Assembly (NCBI RefSeq): GCF_030700285.1
Contig: NZ_JAUYZJ010000008.1
Coordinates: forward strand, 124,001 to 188,000
DNA length: 64,000 nucleotides
Reading direction: 5' to 3'
Origin: Methylobacterium sp. NEAU K
GTDB taxonomy: Bacteria > Pseudomonadota > Alphaproteobacteria > Rhizobiales > Beijerinckiaceae
Shown: one piece after another, positions 1 through 9,343 of the stretch
How the letters are laid out: each line of letters opens with the position of its first letter
Position numbering within the stretch: position 1 is the first letter of the stretch
Notes under the pieces: generated by a model
What the model saw: the letters and a program-made list of their open reading frames with translations, nothing else
What the model was told of the DNA's origin: nothing
Database searches by the model: none
Program-made: the position numbers and the translations under genes

Positions 1-345
1 GGAGAGCACCTGCTCCCATTCGGGGATCTTCACGTGCGGGCCCGCCCGCGAGACGATGGCTATCGCCACCGGCGCATGCATCAGGCGGCCGCGCTCCTGC
101 GCCAGCCGCTCGGGGGCGGCGTCGGGATTGTCGGCCGCGAAGGTCGCGGCGATGATCGCGCCCACCCGCTCGCGCGCCTCGCCGGCGACTACGATGAAGC
201 GCCAGGGCGCGAGCTTGCCGTGGTCGGGCACCCGGGAGGCTACGGTCAGGATGGTCTCGAGCTGCGCACGGTCCGGGCCGGGTCCGTCCAGCAGGGGCGG
301 CGGCACCGAGCGGCGGGTCTTCAGGAGATCGAGGGTTTCGGTCAT
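1..345 (-). CDS. Nitroreductase family protein, C-terminus cut by window edge
   Basis: The first 115 residues of a protein starting MTETLDLLKTRRSVPPPLLD are present; the rest lies beyond position 1. The N-terminal LLKTRRSV helix followed by APWRFIVVAG is typical of small FMN-dependent nitroreductases of the YdjA-like group, which reduce nitro compounds or quinones with NAD(P)H as cytosolic dimers. The Arg-Arg-Ser near the start is the usual FMN-phosphate contact in the family. The ATG at 343-345 is the first plausible start and lies back to back with the + strand gene at 482. The substrate cannot be deduced. Confidence 0.8.
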   Translation of the reverse strand, partial: MTETLDLLKTRRSVPPPLLDGPGPDRAQLETILTVASRVPDHGKLAPWRFIVVAGEARERVGAIIAATFAADNPDAAPERLAQERGRLMHAPVAIAIVSRAGPHVKIPEWEQVLS

Positions 346-481
346 GCGTCGTGTCCCGGAGGCGGGTTCCGGCTCGGATGTGGCATGCATGGGCGCCCGG
401 TGGAAGATCGGGCGGCCTTGCCGCCGCCATGGTCGGGATGCAGAGGCGGCGGTGGACTGACGGCTTGAGAGGATCCCAGCG

Positions 482-1393
482 ATGCGCACGAGGCTTGCCG
501 CGATGGCGTTGGCAATTCTCCTGCCTGCCCCCGTGCTCGCGCAGCAGGGCGTGTTCCAGAACCGCCTCGGCGATCCCCTGCCCTCCCCTTCGATCACCAG
601 CCCGAACCTACCTCCCAGCATGCCGCCCGCCGAGCCGGAGGCGCAGCTGTCCCTGTCGGCGCTCCTGTCCGGGGCCGGCGTGCCGTTGCGCCAGGGGCTT
701 GCGTGGCGGATCTACGAGGACCGCGGCGACGGCACCCGCCCGGCGATCGTGGCCCGCTCCACCGAGGCCGAGCCGAGCTTCACCCTCGCGCCCGGCACCT
801 ACGTGGCGACCGTGACCTACGGGTTCGCCAGCGCCTCGAAGCGCATCGTGATGGGCGGCCAACCGGCCACCGATACCCTCCGGGTGGCGGCCGGCGCGCT
901 GAGGCTCTCGGGCGCCGTCGGCGACCAGAAGATCCCGGCCGCCCAGGTCTCGTTCTCGGTGTTCGTGCCGGTGGGCACCAATTCCGAGGGCCGGCTCGTG
1001 CGCAGCGGCATCAAGGCCGGCGAGATGCTGCGCCTGCCCGAGGGCACCTATCACGTGGTCTCGACCTACGGTGAATCCAACGCGATCCAGCGCGCGGATC
1101 TCCGGGTGGAGAACGGCAAGGTCACGGAGGCGACCCTCAACCACCGCGCCGCCACCGTCACCCTCAAGCTCGTCGCGGCCCCCGGTGCCGAAGCCTTCGC
1201 GGGCACCGCCTTCTCGGTGCTGACGCCGGGCGGCGACACGATCCGCGAGGCGATCGGCGCGTTCCCGCAGGTGACGCTGGCGGAGGGCGACTACGTGCTC
1301 ATCGCCCGCCATGACGGGCAGGTCTACACCCGCGAGTTCAAGGTCGAGAGCGGGCTGGACCGGGACATCGAGGTGGTCGCCAAGTCTGGCTGA
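482..1393 (+). CDS. Secreted hypothetical protein with repeated beta modules
   Basis: 303 residues, function unknown. Residues 1-20 form a Sec signal peptide (charged MRTR, hydrophobic core, PVLAQQG cleavage site). The mature part seems to hold three or four similar segments of about 80 residues, each with a phrase such as LAPGTYVATVTYG, LPEGTYHVVSTYG or LAEGDYVLIARHDG. These resemble repeated Ig- or transthyretin-like beta sandwiches of the carboxypeptidase-regulatory type. A periplasmic or envelope location is likely. GAGAGGATCCCAGCG upstream gives a ribosome-binding site for the ATG at 482. It is convergent with the transporter gene that ends 12 bp downstream. Confidence 0.75.
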   Translation: MRTRLAAMALAILLPAPVLAQQGVFQNRLGDPLPSPSITSPNLPPSMPPAEPEAQLSLSALLSGAGVPLRQGLAWRIYEDRGDGTRPAIVARSTEAEPSFTLAPGTYVATVTYGFASASKRIVMGGQPATDTLRVAAGALRLSGAVGDQKIPAAQVSFSVFVPVGTNSEGRLVRSGIKAGEMLRLPEGTYHVVSTYGESNAIQRADLRVENGKVTEATLNHRAATVTLKLVAAPGAEAFAGTAFSVLTPGGDTIREAIGAFPQVTLAEGDYVLIARHDGQVYTREFKVESGLDRDIEVVAKSG

Positions 1394-1405
1394 GGAGCGC
1401 CCGGC

Positions 1406-2305
1406 TCAGGCGAGCCGCCGCGCCAGCGCCACGCAGGCAGCGACCGCGATCGCCGCACCGACCATTGCGGGCTCGATCCGCTCGCCGAGCACCAGGGCGG
1501 CGACGCCGAGCCCGAGGAACGGCTGGAGCAGCTGGAGCTGCCCGATCGCCGCGATGCCGCCCCGGGCCAGCGCCCGGTACCAGAACACGAAGCCGATCAG
1601 CATGCTGAACAGCGCCACGTAGGCGAGGCCGGCCCAGGCCGGGAGCGGGACCGCCCCCGGGTCTGCCGGGCTCAAGACCAGCGCCAGCGGCACGGAAAGG
1701 GGCAGTGACAAGACCGTCGCCCAGGCGATCACCTGCCATCCGCCGAGCCGACGCGCCAGGATCCCGCCCTCGGCATAGCCGAGGCCGCAGACGAGGATCG
1801 CCGCGAGCATGAAGGCGTCGCCCGCGCCCGGCGCTCCGTCGAGCCCGCGCGCGGCGAATCCGACCGTGATCAGGGCCCCCAGCACCGACAGGACCCAGAA
1901 GGCGGCTGACGGGCGTTCCCCGGACCGCAGCGCGCCGAACAAGGCTGTGGAAAGGGGAAGCAGGCCCAGGAAGACCGTCCCGTGGGCCGCGCCGACCGTC
2001 CGGAGGGCGAGCGCCGTCAGCAGGGGAAAGCCGAACACGACGCCGGCGGCCACGATGGCGAGAGCCCCGATGTCGCGCCCGCGCGGCCGCTTCTGCCGCA
2101 ACGCCAGCAGGGCGGCCGCCCCGGCGATGCCGCCCAGAGCCGCCCGCGCGGCGCTGAGGAACAGCGCGTCCAGGCCGGTCAGCGCCAAGCGGGTCGCCAC
2201 GAGCGATGCGCTGAAGATGGCGATGCCGATGAGCCCGTCGATCCAGGCGCCCGATCCGGTCGCACGACTGCGCGATCCCTCGAACGTTCCCGCCTGATCC
2301 GCCAC
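1406..2305 (-). CDS. EamA/DMT-family transporter
   Basis: 299 residues from a GTG start at 2303-2305, chosen because GGAGGG sits about five bases upstream; a TTG at 2324-2326 would add seven residues. Roughly ten hydrophobic helices are arranged as two EamA halves, seen for example in LIGIAIFSASLVATRLAL and GLAYVALFSMLIGFVFWYRA. The second-half phrase QLQLLQPFLGLGVAALVLGE is characteristic of inner-membrane drug/metabolite exporters. Family members export amino acids, nucleosides or toxic metabolites; the substrate here is unknown. The gene is monocistronic and convergent with the preceding secreted-protein gene. Confidence 0.85.
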   Translation of the reverse strand: MADQAGTFEGSRSRATGSGAWIDGLIGIAIFSASLVATRLALTGLDALFLSAARAALGGIAGAAALLALRQKRPRGRDIGALAIVAAGVVFGFPLLTALALRTVGAAHGTVFLGLLPLSTALFGALRSGERPSAAFWVLSVLGALITVGFAARGLDGAPGAGDAFMLAAILVCGLGYAEGGILARRLGGWQVIAWATVLSLPLSVPLALVLSPADPGAVPLPAWAGLAYVALFSMLIGFVFWYRALARGGIAAIGQLQLLQPFLGLGVAALVLGERIEPAMVGAAIAVAACVALARRLA

Positions 2306-2542
2306 CCAACCCTCCCCGGCTATCAACTCCCGCAGGGCATGCGTCCGGCGGGCGATATCGGCCAGGGACGGTTGCGGCTAGGCCGGCCGAACTGTCCCGG
2401 GCGCGGACCGGTACACTCCGGTTGCCGACCGACTGGGCGGATTGGTTCCATGTTCCGGGCATTTACATTTCTGCGAGGCGGCGGAACGATGCCAGTGGAT
2501 GCGTGATTTCCAGGCGCCCATCCCGGGCTGCTGGAGTTTCCG

Positions 2543-2941
2543 ATGCGCCGTCTCGTCCTCGCCACCCTCGCCGCTTCTGTCCTGGCCGGGCCGGCCCTCG
2601 CGGCCAACACCGCGCCCCCCACCGTGGCGCCGAAGTTCGAGTCCGTCCCGCAGGACGCCGTCCTGAGCTACAACTTGATTGGCCTCAACGTCACCGACGC
2701 GCAGAACAACACCGTCGGCGAGATCAAGGATCTGGTGATCGATCACGAGAAGCTTGCAGGCTACATCCTCTCGGTCGGCGGCTTCCTCGGAATGGGCGAG
2801 CACTACGTCGCGGTGACGCCGTCCTCGGTTGCCCTCGGTTATGATGCCGACGCCAAGAAATGGAAGGCGATCATCGGTGCCAGCAAGGACCAGCTGAAGT
2901 CCGCTCCCGAGTTCAAGTACGACGGCAAGTTCAAGCGCTGA
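2543..2941 (+). CDS. Exported PRC-barrel domain protein
   Basis: 132 residues. A signal peptide (MRRLVLATLAASVLAGPALA) is followed by a PRC-barrel domain from about residue 45 to 120, with the family phrase VGEIKDLVIDHEKLAGYILSVGGFLGMGEHYVAV. PRC-barrel proteins of this exported type are abundant in Methylobacterium and other Hyphomicrobiales and are usually stress- or envelope-associated; the ligand is not known. The gene stands alone, with a 237-bp leader after the divergent DMT transporter. Confidence 0.85.
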   Translation: MRRLVLATLAASVLAGPALAANTAPPTVAPKFESVPQDAVLSYNLIGLNVTDAQNNTVGEIKDLVIDHEKLAGYILSVGGFLGMGEHYVAVTPSSVALGYDADAKKWKAIIGASKDQLKSAPEFKYDGKFKR

Positions 2942-3111
2942 CATACGAGCGCCGTTCTGGGACTGTCGGGAGCGGATCGCATCCGCTCCCGGCGGCCCCG
3001 AACGCGGGCCCGTCCAACCGGCCGGGTTGCCAAGTGGCGGATCCCGCCGATCCGAATTGGTGACGCACGCGTCTGCACGCCGGCCTCCTCGGCATGGCGA
3101 AGCCGGGAGCG

Positions 3112-3354
3112 CTACAGATCGGGGTGGAACGCCTCGCGTACCATACGGCTGACGAGGGCCTCGCGCCTCGCTTGTCGAAGGACGATACGGGCGGCCGCAC
3201 GGGCGTTGGCGGCGCGCAGCTTCGCCTCCGGGCCGCCGTCGCGCAGCGCCCGCCACGCGAGGGCGCGAAACCATTTGGCATTGGCGAGCGCGGCCGCGCG
3301 GCGGCTGATCGGGCCACCGACATCGAGGGGCTTCTGTACTGTGACGGCAGCCAT
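3112..3354 (-). CDS. Small basic hypothetical protein
   Basis: 80 residues, rich in Ala and Arg (SRRAAALANAKWFRALAWRA), probably helical. No family is recognised. It has an ATG start with AGGA about ten bases upstream and no competing gene on the other strand, but the support is only frame openness and position. It could be a spurious ORF in a G+C-rich region. Confidence 0.4.
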   Translation of the reverse strand: MAAVTVQKPLDVGGPISRRAAALANAKWFRALAWRALRDGGPEAKLRAANARAAARIVLRQARREALVSRMVREAFHPDL

Positions 3355-3576
3355 CGGTTCAATCCTGGACTACGGTTCGCCGCTCGTCCGTGAATGAGAC
3401 AAGAAATGGCGATGCCGCTCAGGCTCGGCAATAGTGATGCCGAGACCGCGTTTCAGAAAAACCGCCCGCCATTCAATTTTCGTCCGTGCGATGCTGCACG
3501 CCTGTCGACGGCCGCGTATGCTCAAGACGCAGTGGGTTGCGCGTGCGAAGTTCCGCGCAATGGCGTAGGTCGCTCG

Positions 3577-3720
3577 CTACTCGGCCGCGCCCTCCTCGTC
3601 CGTCCGCGCGATGAACGGTGCGGCCGCCCCGAAGCCCATGATGGCGTGGTCGAGCAGGTCATCGAGGACGTCGGCAAGCCAGAGGCTGCCGTCGACGACT
3701 GAATTCAGGATCGCGTGCAT
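3577..3720 (-). CDS. 47-residue hypothetical microprotein
   Basis: The ORF starts at the ATG at 3718-3720 behind a purine-rich AGGTGAGGG ribosome-binding site and ends in TAG at 3577. The peptide (LWLADVLDDLLDHAIMGFGA in its middle, acidic DEEGAAE tail) looks like an amphipathic helix plus an acidic tail. No homologue is recognised. The good ribosome-binding site is the main reason for listing it. Confidence 0.4.
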   Translation of the reverse strand: MHAILNSVVDGSLWLADVLDDLLDHAIMGFGAAAPFIARTDEEGAAE

Positions 3721-3807
3721 CGCCCCTCACCTTTCGCGGAACTGCGGACCCGCCATCATTCAGAGGCGACGGAGCGCAAGGCGTTCCGTCGCGTGCATGG
3801 ACCGGCA

Positions 3808-3924
3808 TCAGACGAAGTGCGTCGGCAGGGCGAGGTTCAGGGCCTGGACGTACGAGCCCGCGAGCACCGCGAAGGTGGCGGCAGCGGCAGCGGCGGCGAG
3901 GGTCAAACGAGCCGAGAGGGTCAT
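3808..3924 (-). CDS. 38-residue membrane or exported microprotein
   Basis: ATG at 3922-3924 with CGGAGAC upstream, TGA at 3808. The peptide MTLSARLTLAAAAAAATFAV and what follows is one hydrophobic segment with a basic N-terminus, either a single membrane helix or an uncleaved signal. Function unknown. It forms a run of tiny minus-strand ORFs with those at 3577 and 4045. Confidence 0.4.
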   Translation of the reverse strand: MTLSARLTLAAAAAAATFAVLAGSYVQALNLALPTHFV

Positions 3925-4044
3925 CGGAAGTCTCCGTCAGGTCCGCGAATGAATTCGCGGTGTGACCCTGATGTATGCCCAAGCTTTCGAGGGTGGCGTG
4001 CTGCGGCACACGCCGGACGCGATCTGCGAGCGGATCGGCTGTGC

Positions 4045-4278
4045 TCAGCACCTGCGGCGAAGCCGGTGAACGACAAGTCCCAGACTCAGGCCGAGGCCGA
4101 GGCCGAGCATTGCGATCGACAGGGCGAGGCGCGACCCCTGCGGCATCTGTTGCAGCGTGATGAACAGCAGCAGGTCTCGAAGGAACAGCAGGCCGCAGCA
4201 GGCCGATCCGAGCCCGGCCAGGAACGCCAATACCTTGAACACTACAGAACCCAGCGCAGGCCAAATGAAGCCCTGCAA
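4045..4278 (-). CDS. Small two-helix membrane protein
   Basis: 77 residues with two hydrophobic stretches (about residues 8-38 and 50-71) and a basic C-terminus HRLRRRC. No family is recognised. It is predicted to sit in the inner membrane as a hairpin. Frame, start codon and membrane-like composition favour a real gene, but there is no functional clue. Confidence 0.45.
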   Translation of the reverse strand: MQGFIWPALGSVVFKVLAFLAGLGSACCGLLFLRDLLLFITLQQMPQGSRLALSIAMLGLGLGLSLGLVVHRLRRRC

Positions 4279-4672
4279 TCTGGCTCGGCGCCGGCCGTCG
4301 ACCAGAGCTCGCTTGGCTCAACTATTAAGCTCTGGTGGCGCTGAGCCCTAAAATTTGCTTCGGCAATTCCATTGCGCGGCGGGGGCCGCGCGGAGAGCGG
4401 ATGCGATGCTTCCGGCCAGATCCAGGTCGGCGCCGTCCCGGAGCTGGGTGCGGCACTCGACGGCGCCGGATCGCGTCGAGCCGAGAAGCGGCGTTCCCCT
4501 CGGCCTCGGAGCCGCCGAGGGAAACGGACTCGCTGCAGGGCACAGAGCGCCAATCGGCGGCTCGGGCGCCCGAACGGTGGGGAGGTGGTCGGACCGGCGC
4601 GACGGGGTCAATGCTGCGTTCAAGAGCCCCGTCGAATCTGTGTTCCCACGCTCTGGCAGCCCGGGTCGACCG
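4279..4672. other. 394-bp interval without a convincing gene
   Basis: Open frames exist on both strands, but all are arginine/proline/alanine-rich shadows with no family features or ribosome-binding sites. It holds the 3' side of the AraC-family gene and the upstream region of the small membrane protein at 4045-4278. Confidence 0.5.
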
Positions 4673-5641
4673 TCAGGGCCTCGGATCCGCCTGATCGGCG
4701 CGCTGCCTGAACGCGCTCGGAGCCATTCCGAAACGATCCTTGAAGCGGCGGGAGAAATGCGCCTGGTTGGCGAAGCCGCAGCCATAGGCGATAGGGCCGA
4801 TCGGCAGGTGGGCGCAGCCCGGGTCGGCCAGACGCTTGGCCGCCGACTCCAGCCGGCGATGCCAGATCCAGTCGGAAATGTACTGGCCGCGCTCGTGGAA
4901 CAGCTCCTGCAGCCGGCGCAGGGACACCCCCGTCGCAGCCGCGAGCTGGGGCGGGTCCAAGGTTGGATCGCTCAAGTGGGCTTCGACATAGGCCTTGGCG
5001 CGCTGGACCACGACGGTGCCGTGGAGCGGCCGGGGCACTTCCTTCGCCAGCCGCTCGGCGATGCTGGCGACGATCAGGTCCACGCCGATCTCCGACATCC
5101 GAGCGGCCGCGTCGGGCGTGAGCACGCTCCGGACGCGCAGAAGCTCGTTCAGGAACGTGTTCACCAGCGTCGTACTGGCGATATCGGCGCCGATCGTGAG
5201 GGCCGAGTATAGCTGTGCGGAGCCGAGGACGACTTCGAACCGCTCTCGGGGAATTTCTAGGAGTAATGATTGGGACATGCCCGCAGTCAGCCGCATGGAC
5301 GGACTGGCGCGGTCCATGATCACCATCTCTCCGGGGCCCACAGAGGCCTGGCGGCCGAATTGCCCGCACGAAGACGTTCCCGACAGCTTGATGGTGACGG
5401 CAAGCTTATCCCGGGTCTCGCTTTGCCGGATCGTGGCTGGTGTCGACTCGACGCGTACGGAACTGAATGTCGAGCGGGTGATCCGCAGGGACCCGATGTC
5501 GGCACCCTCGATCATACCGGTAAATACCTCATCACCCGCCCGATATTGCTCGGTCGGCATGAATCTGGCGCGCGTCACGTCTTTCCAGAGTCGGAAATTC
5601 CGATCCGACCGGCTGCCGTGGGTCGAGAAGATCGTCTTCAC
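4673..5641 (-). CDS. AraC-family transcriptional regulator
   Basis: 322 residues. The N-terminal half (about 20-200) is a cupin-like AraC-binding sensor domain of the type found in FeaR-like regulators (phrase GPGEMVIMDRASPSMRLT). The C-terminal 105 residues form the double helix-turn-helix: DPPQLAAATGVSLRRLQELF for the first and IAYGCGFANQAHFSRRFKDR for the second, ending in the family signature FGMAPSAFRQR. It should bind DNA as a regulator of a catabolic or stress gene. No obvious target is adjacent, and its own upstream region is unusually A+T-rich. Confidence 0.9.
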   Translation of the reverse strand: MKTIFSTHGSRSDRNFRLWKDVTRARFMPTEQYRAGDEVFTGMIEGADIGSLRITRSTFSSVRVESTPATIRQSETRDKLAVTIKLSGTSSCGQFGRQASVGPGEMVIMDRASPSMRLTAGMSQSLLLEIPRERFEVVLGSAQLYSALTIGADIASTTLVNTFLNELLRVRSVLTPDAAARMSEIGVDLIVASIAERLAKEVPRPLHGTVVVQRAKAYVEAHLSDPTLDPPQLAAATGVSLRRLQELFHERGQYISDWIWHRRLESAAKRLADPGCAHLPIGPIAYGCGFANQAHFSRRFKDRFGMAPSAFRQRADQADPRP

Positions 5642-6438
5642 CTGCAGAGCGCCCGATCCATCGTCGCACGGAGCAAGATTCTATATACGTCCGTCAAATC
5701 GCGCAAGACGAAGGCAAAATATCCCGGTCCAAATGCTGGTTATGACCACCAATATCATGGCTGAAAAGGAGTATGTATATTTACCGGTCCTCGATTGCTT
5801 TCCATAAAATCGTTCTTCGACTGGGAAGTATTAGCCTGTCAGAACCGAATTTGTGTATGAGTAATAGAGTGTGTGTGGCGGTTATATGACTGTCGAGATC
5901 GAGGATCTCGCCCTAAGGTGGGGTCGTCAACCGCGAGTCCTTGGGTCACCGGCTTGCCGCGCATCGGTGATCGCTCGCCCCGGTACGGCCGAGCCGTCCG
6001 AGATCACATCACCGAAGCCGGGGGCGGAGGAAAGCGCCGTCGGCAGAGGAGATCAGCCAAGCGGCCTGCCGCGTTCGCCGTCGCCCGCGCTCGCGCGCCC
6101 GCTCCGCCATCTACGTCTCGACCGGAGCGGATTTCGCAGCCACGTCCGGCGGGTCCGCCTCGAAAGCCTTCGGGCGATCGCGTGCCGATGCGCCGGGCCT
6201 GTCCCCCGTTTACCTCGCTCTCGCCCCGGACGGGGCGGCCGGCTCGGCGAACGAGCGCGCGTCGACGCGAGGGCACGCTGCCGTTCCGGCCCGCAACGCC
6301 CTCGCGAACGGCTCCGGCGGGCCTCGCATCTAGGAGGGGAACGTAGAAGATCCGCAGCCCGTCGCGCCGTGAGGTGCTGCCCGGAGCGGCACCCTCGACG
6401 AGACCCTCCGACGCGCGGACCCCCGAGGGTTCGCCCGA
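5642..6438. other. About 800-bp interval: A+T-rich promoter zone, then non-coding G+C-rich DNA
   Basis: Bases 5650-5900 are clearly more A+T-rich than the surroundings and probably hold the promoter of the AraC-family gene. From about 5920 to 6438 there are open frames in several phases, but each is Arg/Pro/Ser-rich, lacks family features and is mirrored on the opposite strand, so none is called. Confidence 0.5.
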
Positions 6439-7131
6439 TCAATCCGCGATGGGCGGGCCGGTGCTATCCGGCTCGTCCCTCGGGGAAGGCCGCGGCTTCC
6501 GCGCCGGCTTGGCAGGCTGCGTCGTCTTCGCCTGCGGCGGTGCGTGTGCCACGGGCCGCTGCGGTGGTTTCGGCGGATGTTCGATCTGGACCGGTTTCGA
6601 AGCAGCGGGGGGGCGTGCGGCGGCCTTGCCCATCGACGGAGGCATTGCCGATCCCGCTCCCGTGTGCGCTGGCGCCGCCGAAGCGGCCGCCCGGTTGTGT
6701 GGCGTCGCGGGCGTCGGCTCACGGGGCCCTGCGGCGGGGGTGAGCAACGCAGGCGGGCCGGCCTGCCCCGGCAGCGCGGGCGGAGGCGCCGCCGCCGCCG
6801 GACCGGCCGGGTTGCTCCGCGGGCCGATCTGGCATTGCTGGCTGCAATTGCTGACGACCGCCTCCACGGTCTTGCCTTCGATCGTGGCGGAGACGATGCA
6901 GCGCGCGGGATGATAGACCAGTTCGTACTGGAACTTGCCCTTATCGTCCGATTCCGTGCGGAACTGGTCCTCCAACACCACGGGCGTGTGCGGATTCTCG
7001 GTAGTCCCGATGACGTAGAGCCGGCCCGTGGCGACCGCTGCGAACGTGATGTCGGACGCCGCCCGAGCGGTCCCGCACGCCGCCAGTGCGGCCGCACCTG
7101 CCGCAGCGACAATCGAGGCAAAACGAACCAA
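6439..7131 (-). CDS. Secreted or lipoprotein-like protein with Pro/Ala-rich tail
   Basis: 230 residues. The N-terminus has a hydrophobic signal followed by LAACGTA, which resembles a lipobox. Residues about 25-105 form a small folded domain with three cysteines (RCIVSATIEG, SNCSQQC). The remaining half is a low-complexity Pro/Ala/Lys-rich region (PPKPPQRP, KPARKPRPSPRDEP), likely extended through the periplasm or wall. Function unknown. It is followed on the same strand by no close partner. Confidence 0.65.
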   Translation of the reverse strand: MVRFASIVAAAGAAALAACGTARAASDITFAAVATGRLYVIGTTENPHTPVVLEDQFRTESDDKGKFQYELVYHPARCIVSATIEGKTVEAVVSNCSQQCQIGPRSNPAGPAAAAPPPALPGQAGPPALLTPAAGPREPTPATPHNRAAASAAPAHTGAGSAMPPSMGKAAARPPAASKPVQIEHPPKPPQRPVAHAPPQAKTTQPAKPARKPRPSPRDEPDSTGPPIAD

Positions 7132-7431
7132 TCTACAGATCTCCGAGTTCTGCCCCCGATGTGCGAAGGCCAGACCAGCTTGAGGCGGAGATAGTTCTAA
7201 AAACTGAATTGCATAGGCGGAGCGAAAAGTCGTCCGCTCTTGGGTTCAGAGATTGATTCCGCTGTGCATGGCAACGGGCGCGCATTTCGACGCGCAGTGG
7301 ATGCCGCTCTGTTGTTGTCGGCTGTGGCAGACCTCGGGCCGGGACAAGGTTGCCGTCCAGCATCGCGCAGACCTTAAGGCTTCACAACCTCTGGAAGAGG
7401 CCTTGAACTTCAAGAAGGTCTTCGGCTGGCT
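7132..7431. other. 300-bp interval, no gene seen
   Basis: It lies between the secreted-protein gene start and the tRNA-Lys 3' end, and should contain the promoter of the former. Short frames on both strands run into the tRNA and show no family features. Confidence 0.5.
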
Positions 7432-7507
<76 letters not shown>

Positions 7508-7568
7508 GATCGCTTCTGCGATCGCCCGGCGGCCACCAAGTCCGTCGGGGTGGCGGGCTGATACCAAC

Positions 7569-7605
7569 GCGGCCGGGGGCTGTCCACCCCCGACCGCAGT
7601 TTTTT
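7569..7605. terminator. Hairpin with T-run downstream of leuA
   Basis: GCGG and CGGGGG pair with CCCCCG and CCGC (one mismatch), followed on the + strand by six T residues. The T-run side faces the + strand, although leuA ends on the minus strand just beside it. It may therefore work in both directions, or mainly block + strand read-through into leuA. Confidence 0.5.
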
Positions 7606-7606
7606 G

Positions 7607-9172
7607 TCATTCAGCCGCCGCATGCTGCGCATGAACGCGCACGGCGTGTGCCGCGAGCTTGTTCAGCGCCGAGAGATACGCCTTGGCGGAAGCGACCAGC
7701 GTGTCCGGATCGGCGCCGCGGGCGGTGACGCTGCGGTCGCCATCGCGCAGGCGCACCGAGACCTCGGCCTGGGCATCCGTGCCGCCCGTCACGGCGTGGA
7801 CCTGGTACAGCTCCAGCTGGGCCTGGTGCGGCACAAGCGCGGTGATCGCGTTGAACACGGCGTCCACCGGGCCGTTGCCGTCCGCCTCCTCGATCCGCGT
7901 GCCGTCGTCGTCGGCGATGCGCAGGGTCGCGCGCTGCGGCCCGCGGGTCCCGGCGATGACCGACAGCGAGACGAGCCGGATCCGGTCGTGGGCGGTGGCG
8001 AGGTTCTCGTCGACCAGCGCCTCGATGTCCTCGTCGTAGACGTGCTTCTTGCGGTCGGCGAGCGCCTTGAACCGCTCGAAGGCGTCCTGGAACTGGTTGT
8101 CGGACAGGTGCAGGCCGAGATCGTCGAGCTTGGAGCGGAACGCCGCCCGGCCCGAATGCTTGCCCATCACCAGGGAGGTCTTCGACAGGCCCACCGAGGC
8201 CGGGGTCATGATCTCGTAGGTCTCGGCATTCTTGAGCATGCCGTCCTGGTGGATGCCGCTCTCGTGCGCGAAGGCGTTGCGGCCGACGATCGCCTTGTTG
8301 AACTGCACCGGGAAGTTCGTGGCGTGGCTCACGAGCTTCGAGGCGCGGGTCAGCAGGGTCGATTCGATGCCGGTCTCGTAGGGCAGCACGTCGGCGCGGG
8401 TGCGCAGCGCCATAACGATCTCTTCCAGCGCCGCGTTGCCGGCCCGCTCGCCGATGCCGTTGATCGTGCACTCGACCTGCCGGGCGCCCCCCTCGATGCC
8501 GGCCAGCGAATTGGCGATCGCGAGGCCCAGGTCGTTGTGGCAATGCACCGAGAACACCGCCTTGTCGGCGTCCGGCACCCGCTCGCGCACGCTCGCGAAC
8601 ATGTCGCGATACTCGGAGGGCGTCGCGTAGCCCACCGTGTCGGGCAGGTTGATCGTGGTGGCGCCGGCCTTGATCGCCGCCTCGACGCAGCGGCACAGGT
8701 AGTCGATCGGCGTGCGTGTCGCGTCCATGGCCGACCATTCCACGTCCTCGACGAGGTCGCGGGCCTGGGCCACGGTCTTCAGGATGATCTCGACGACCTC
8801 GTCCTGGCTCTTGCGCATCTGGTGCGCGAGGTGGATCGGCGAGGTCGACACGAAGGTGTGGATCCGCCCCCGCTGCGCGTGCCGCACCGCCTCGCCGGCC
8901 CGGGCGATATCGGCCGGGATGGCGCGGGCGAGGCCCGCGATGGTGGCGCGCTTGGTGCGCCGGGCGATCTCCGACACAGCCTCGAAATCGCCGTTCGAGG
9001 CGATCGGGAAGCCGGCCTCGATGACGTCGACGCCCATCGTGTCGAGGAGTTCGGCGACCGCGAGCTTCTCGTCGAACGTCATGGTTGCGCCGGGGCATTG
9101 CTCGCCGTCGCGCAGCGTGGTGTCGAAGATGACGATGCGTTCGCGGGCGGTGCTGCTGGTGGTCGTGGTCAT
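7607..9172 (-). CDS. leuA: 2-isopropylmalate synthase
   Basis: 521 residues, the normal length for LeuA. It condenses 2-oxoisovalerate with acetyl-CoA in the first committed step of leucine synthesis. The catalytic TIM barrel occupies about 12-280: [10 protein letters not shown] carries the arginine and metal aspartate, and [10 protein letters not shown] carries the two metal histidines. The linker [13 protein letters not shown] and the C-terminal regulatory domain (about 390-505, the leucine feedback site) follow. leuB, for the third step, lies divergently about 410 bp away. The intervening DNA carries a leucine-rich leader and hairpin, suggesting attenuation. Confidence 0.96.
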   Translation of the reverse strand: MTTTTSSTARERIVIFDTTLRDGEQCPGATMTFDEKLAVAELLDTMGVDVIEAGFPIASNGDFEAVSEIARRTKRATIAGLARAIPADIARAGEAVRHAQRGRIHTFVSTSPIHLAHQMRKSQDEVVEIILKTVAQARDLVEDVEWSAMDATRTPIDYLCRCVEAAIKAGATTINLPDTVGYATPSEYRDMFASVRERVPDADKAVFSVHCHNDLGLAIANSLAGIEGGARQVECTINGIGERAGNAALEEIVMALRTRADVLPYETGIESTLLTRASKLVSHATNFPVQFNKAIVGRNAFAHESGIHQDGMLKNAETYEIMTPASVGLSKTSLVMGKHSGRAAFRSKLDDLGLHLSDNQFQDAFERFKALADRKKHVYDEDIEALVDENLATAHDRIRLVSLSVIAGTRGPQRATLRIADDDGTRIEEADGNGPVDAVFNAITALVPHQAQLELYQVHAVTGGTDAQAEVSVRLRDGDRSVTARGADPDTLVASAKAYLSALNKLAAHAVRVHAQHAAAE

Positions 9173-9261
9173 GGCTTTACCCTGTCGCGGGCCGCCCGGC
9201 GGAAGGCTCGGGCCGGCATGGTGCCCCCGGGAGGGGCTAAGGTTCGCGAATTCGAAGAACT

Positions 9262-9343
9262 CCCCTGAAGGCCCAGGCGCGCGCCCGGACGGCCCTCAGG
9301 GGCGGGTAAGCAGAAGCGGCAGGAGAAGCCCGGCGAGGCGCGC
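9262..9343 (-). promoter_or_regulatory. Putative leuA leader peptide and attenuator hairpin
   Basis: On the minus strand, 90 bp before leuA, a frame ends ...LAGLLLPLLLTRP and stops at 9296-9298; Leu codons fill 9308-9316 and 9320-9328. Directly overlapping the stop is an inverted repeat whose outer arms CCCCTGA (9262-9268) and TCAGGGG (9296-9302) enclose a G+C-rich inner stem. A leucine codon run just before a hairpin is the layout of a ribosome-mediated attenuator. Weak points: no clear ATG close to the Leu codons, and only a poor T-tract after the hairpin. Confidence 0.5.

Noticed and set aside
5871..6743. Long + strand ORF in the interval before the secreted Pro-rich gene
   Set aside because: Arg/Pro-rich, no family features, overlaps the better-supported minus-strand gene and is mirrored by equally open frames.
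7604..9268. 554-codon + strand ORF opposite leuA
   Set aside because: It is the antisense shadow of leuA, with Arg/Val/Asp-rich composition typical of reversed high-G+C coding DNA.
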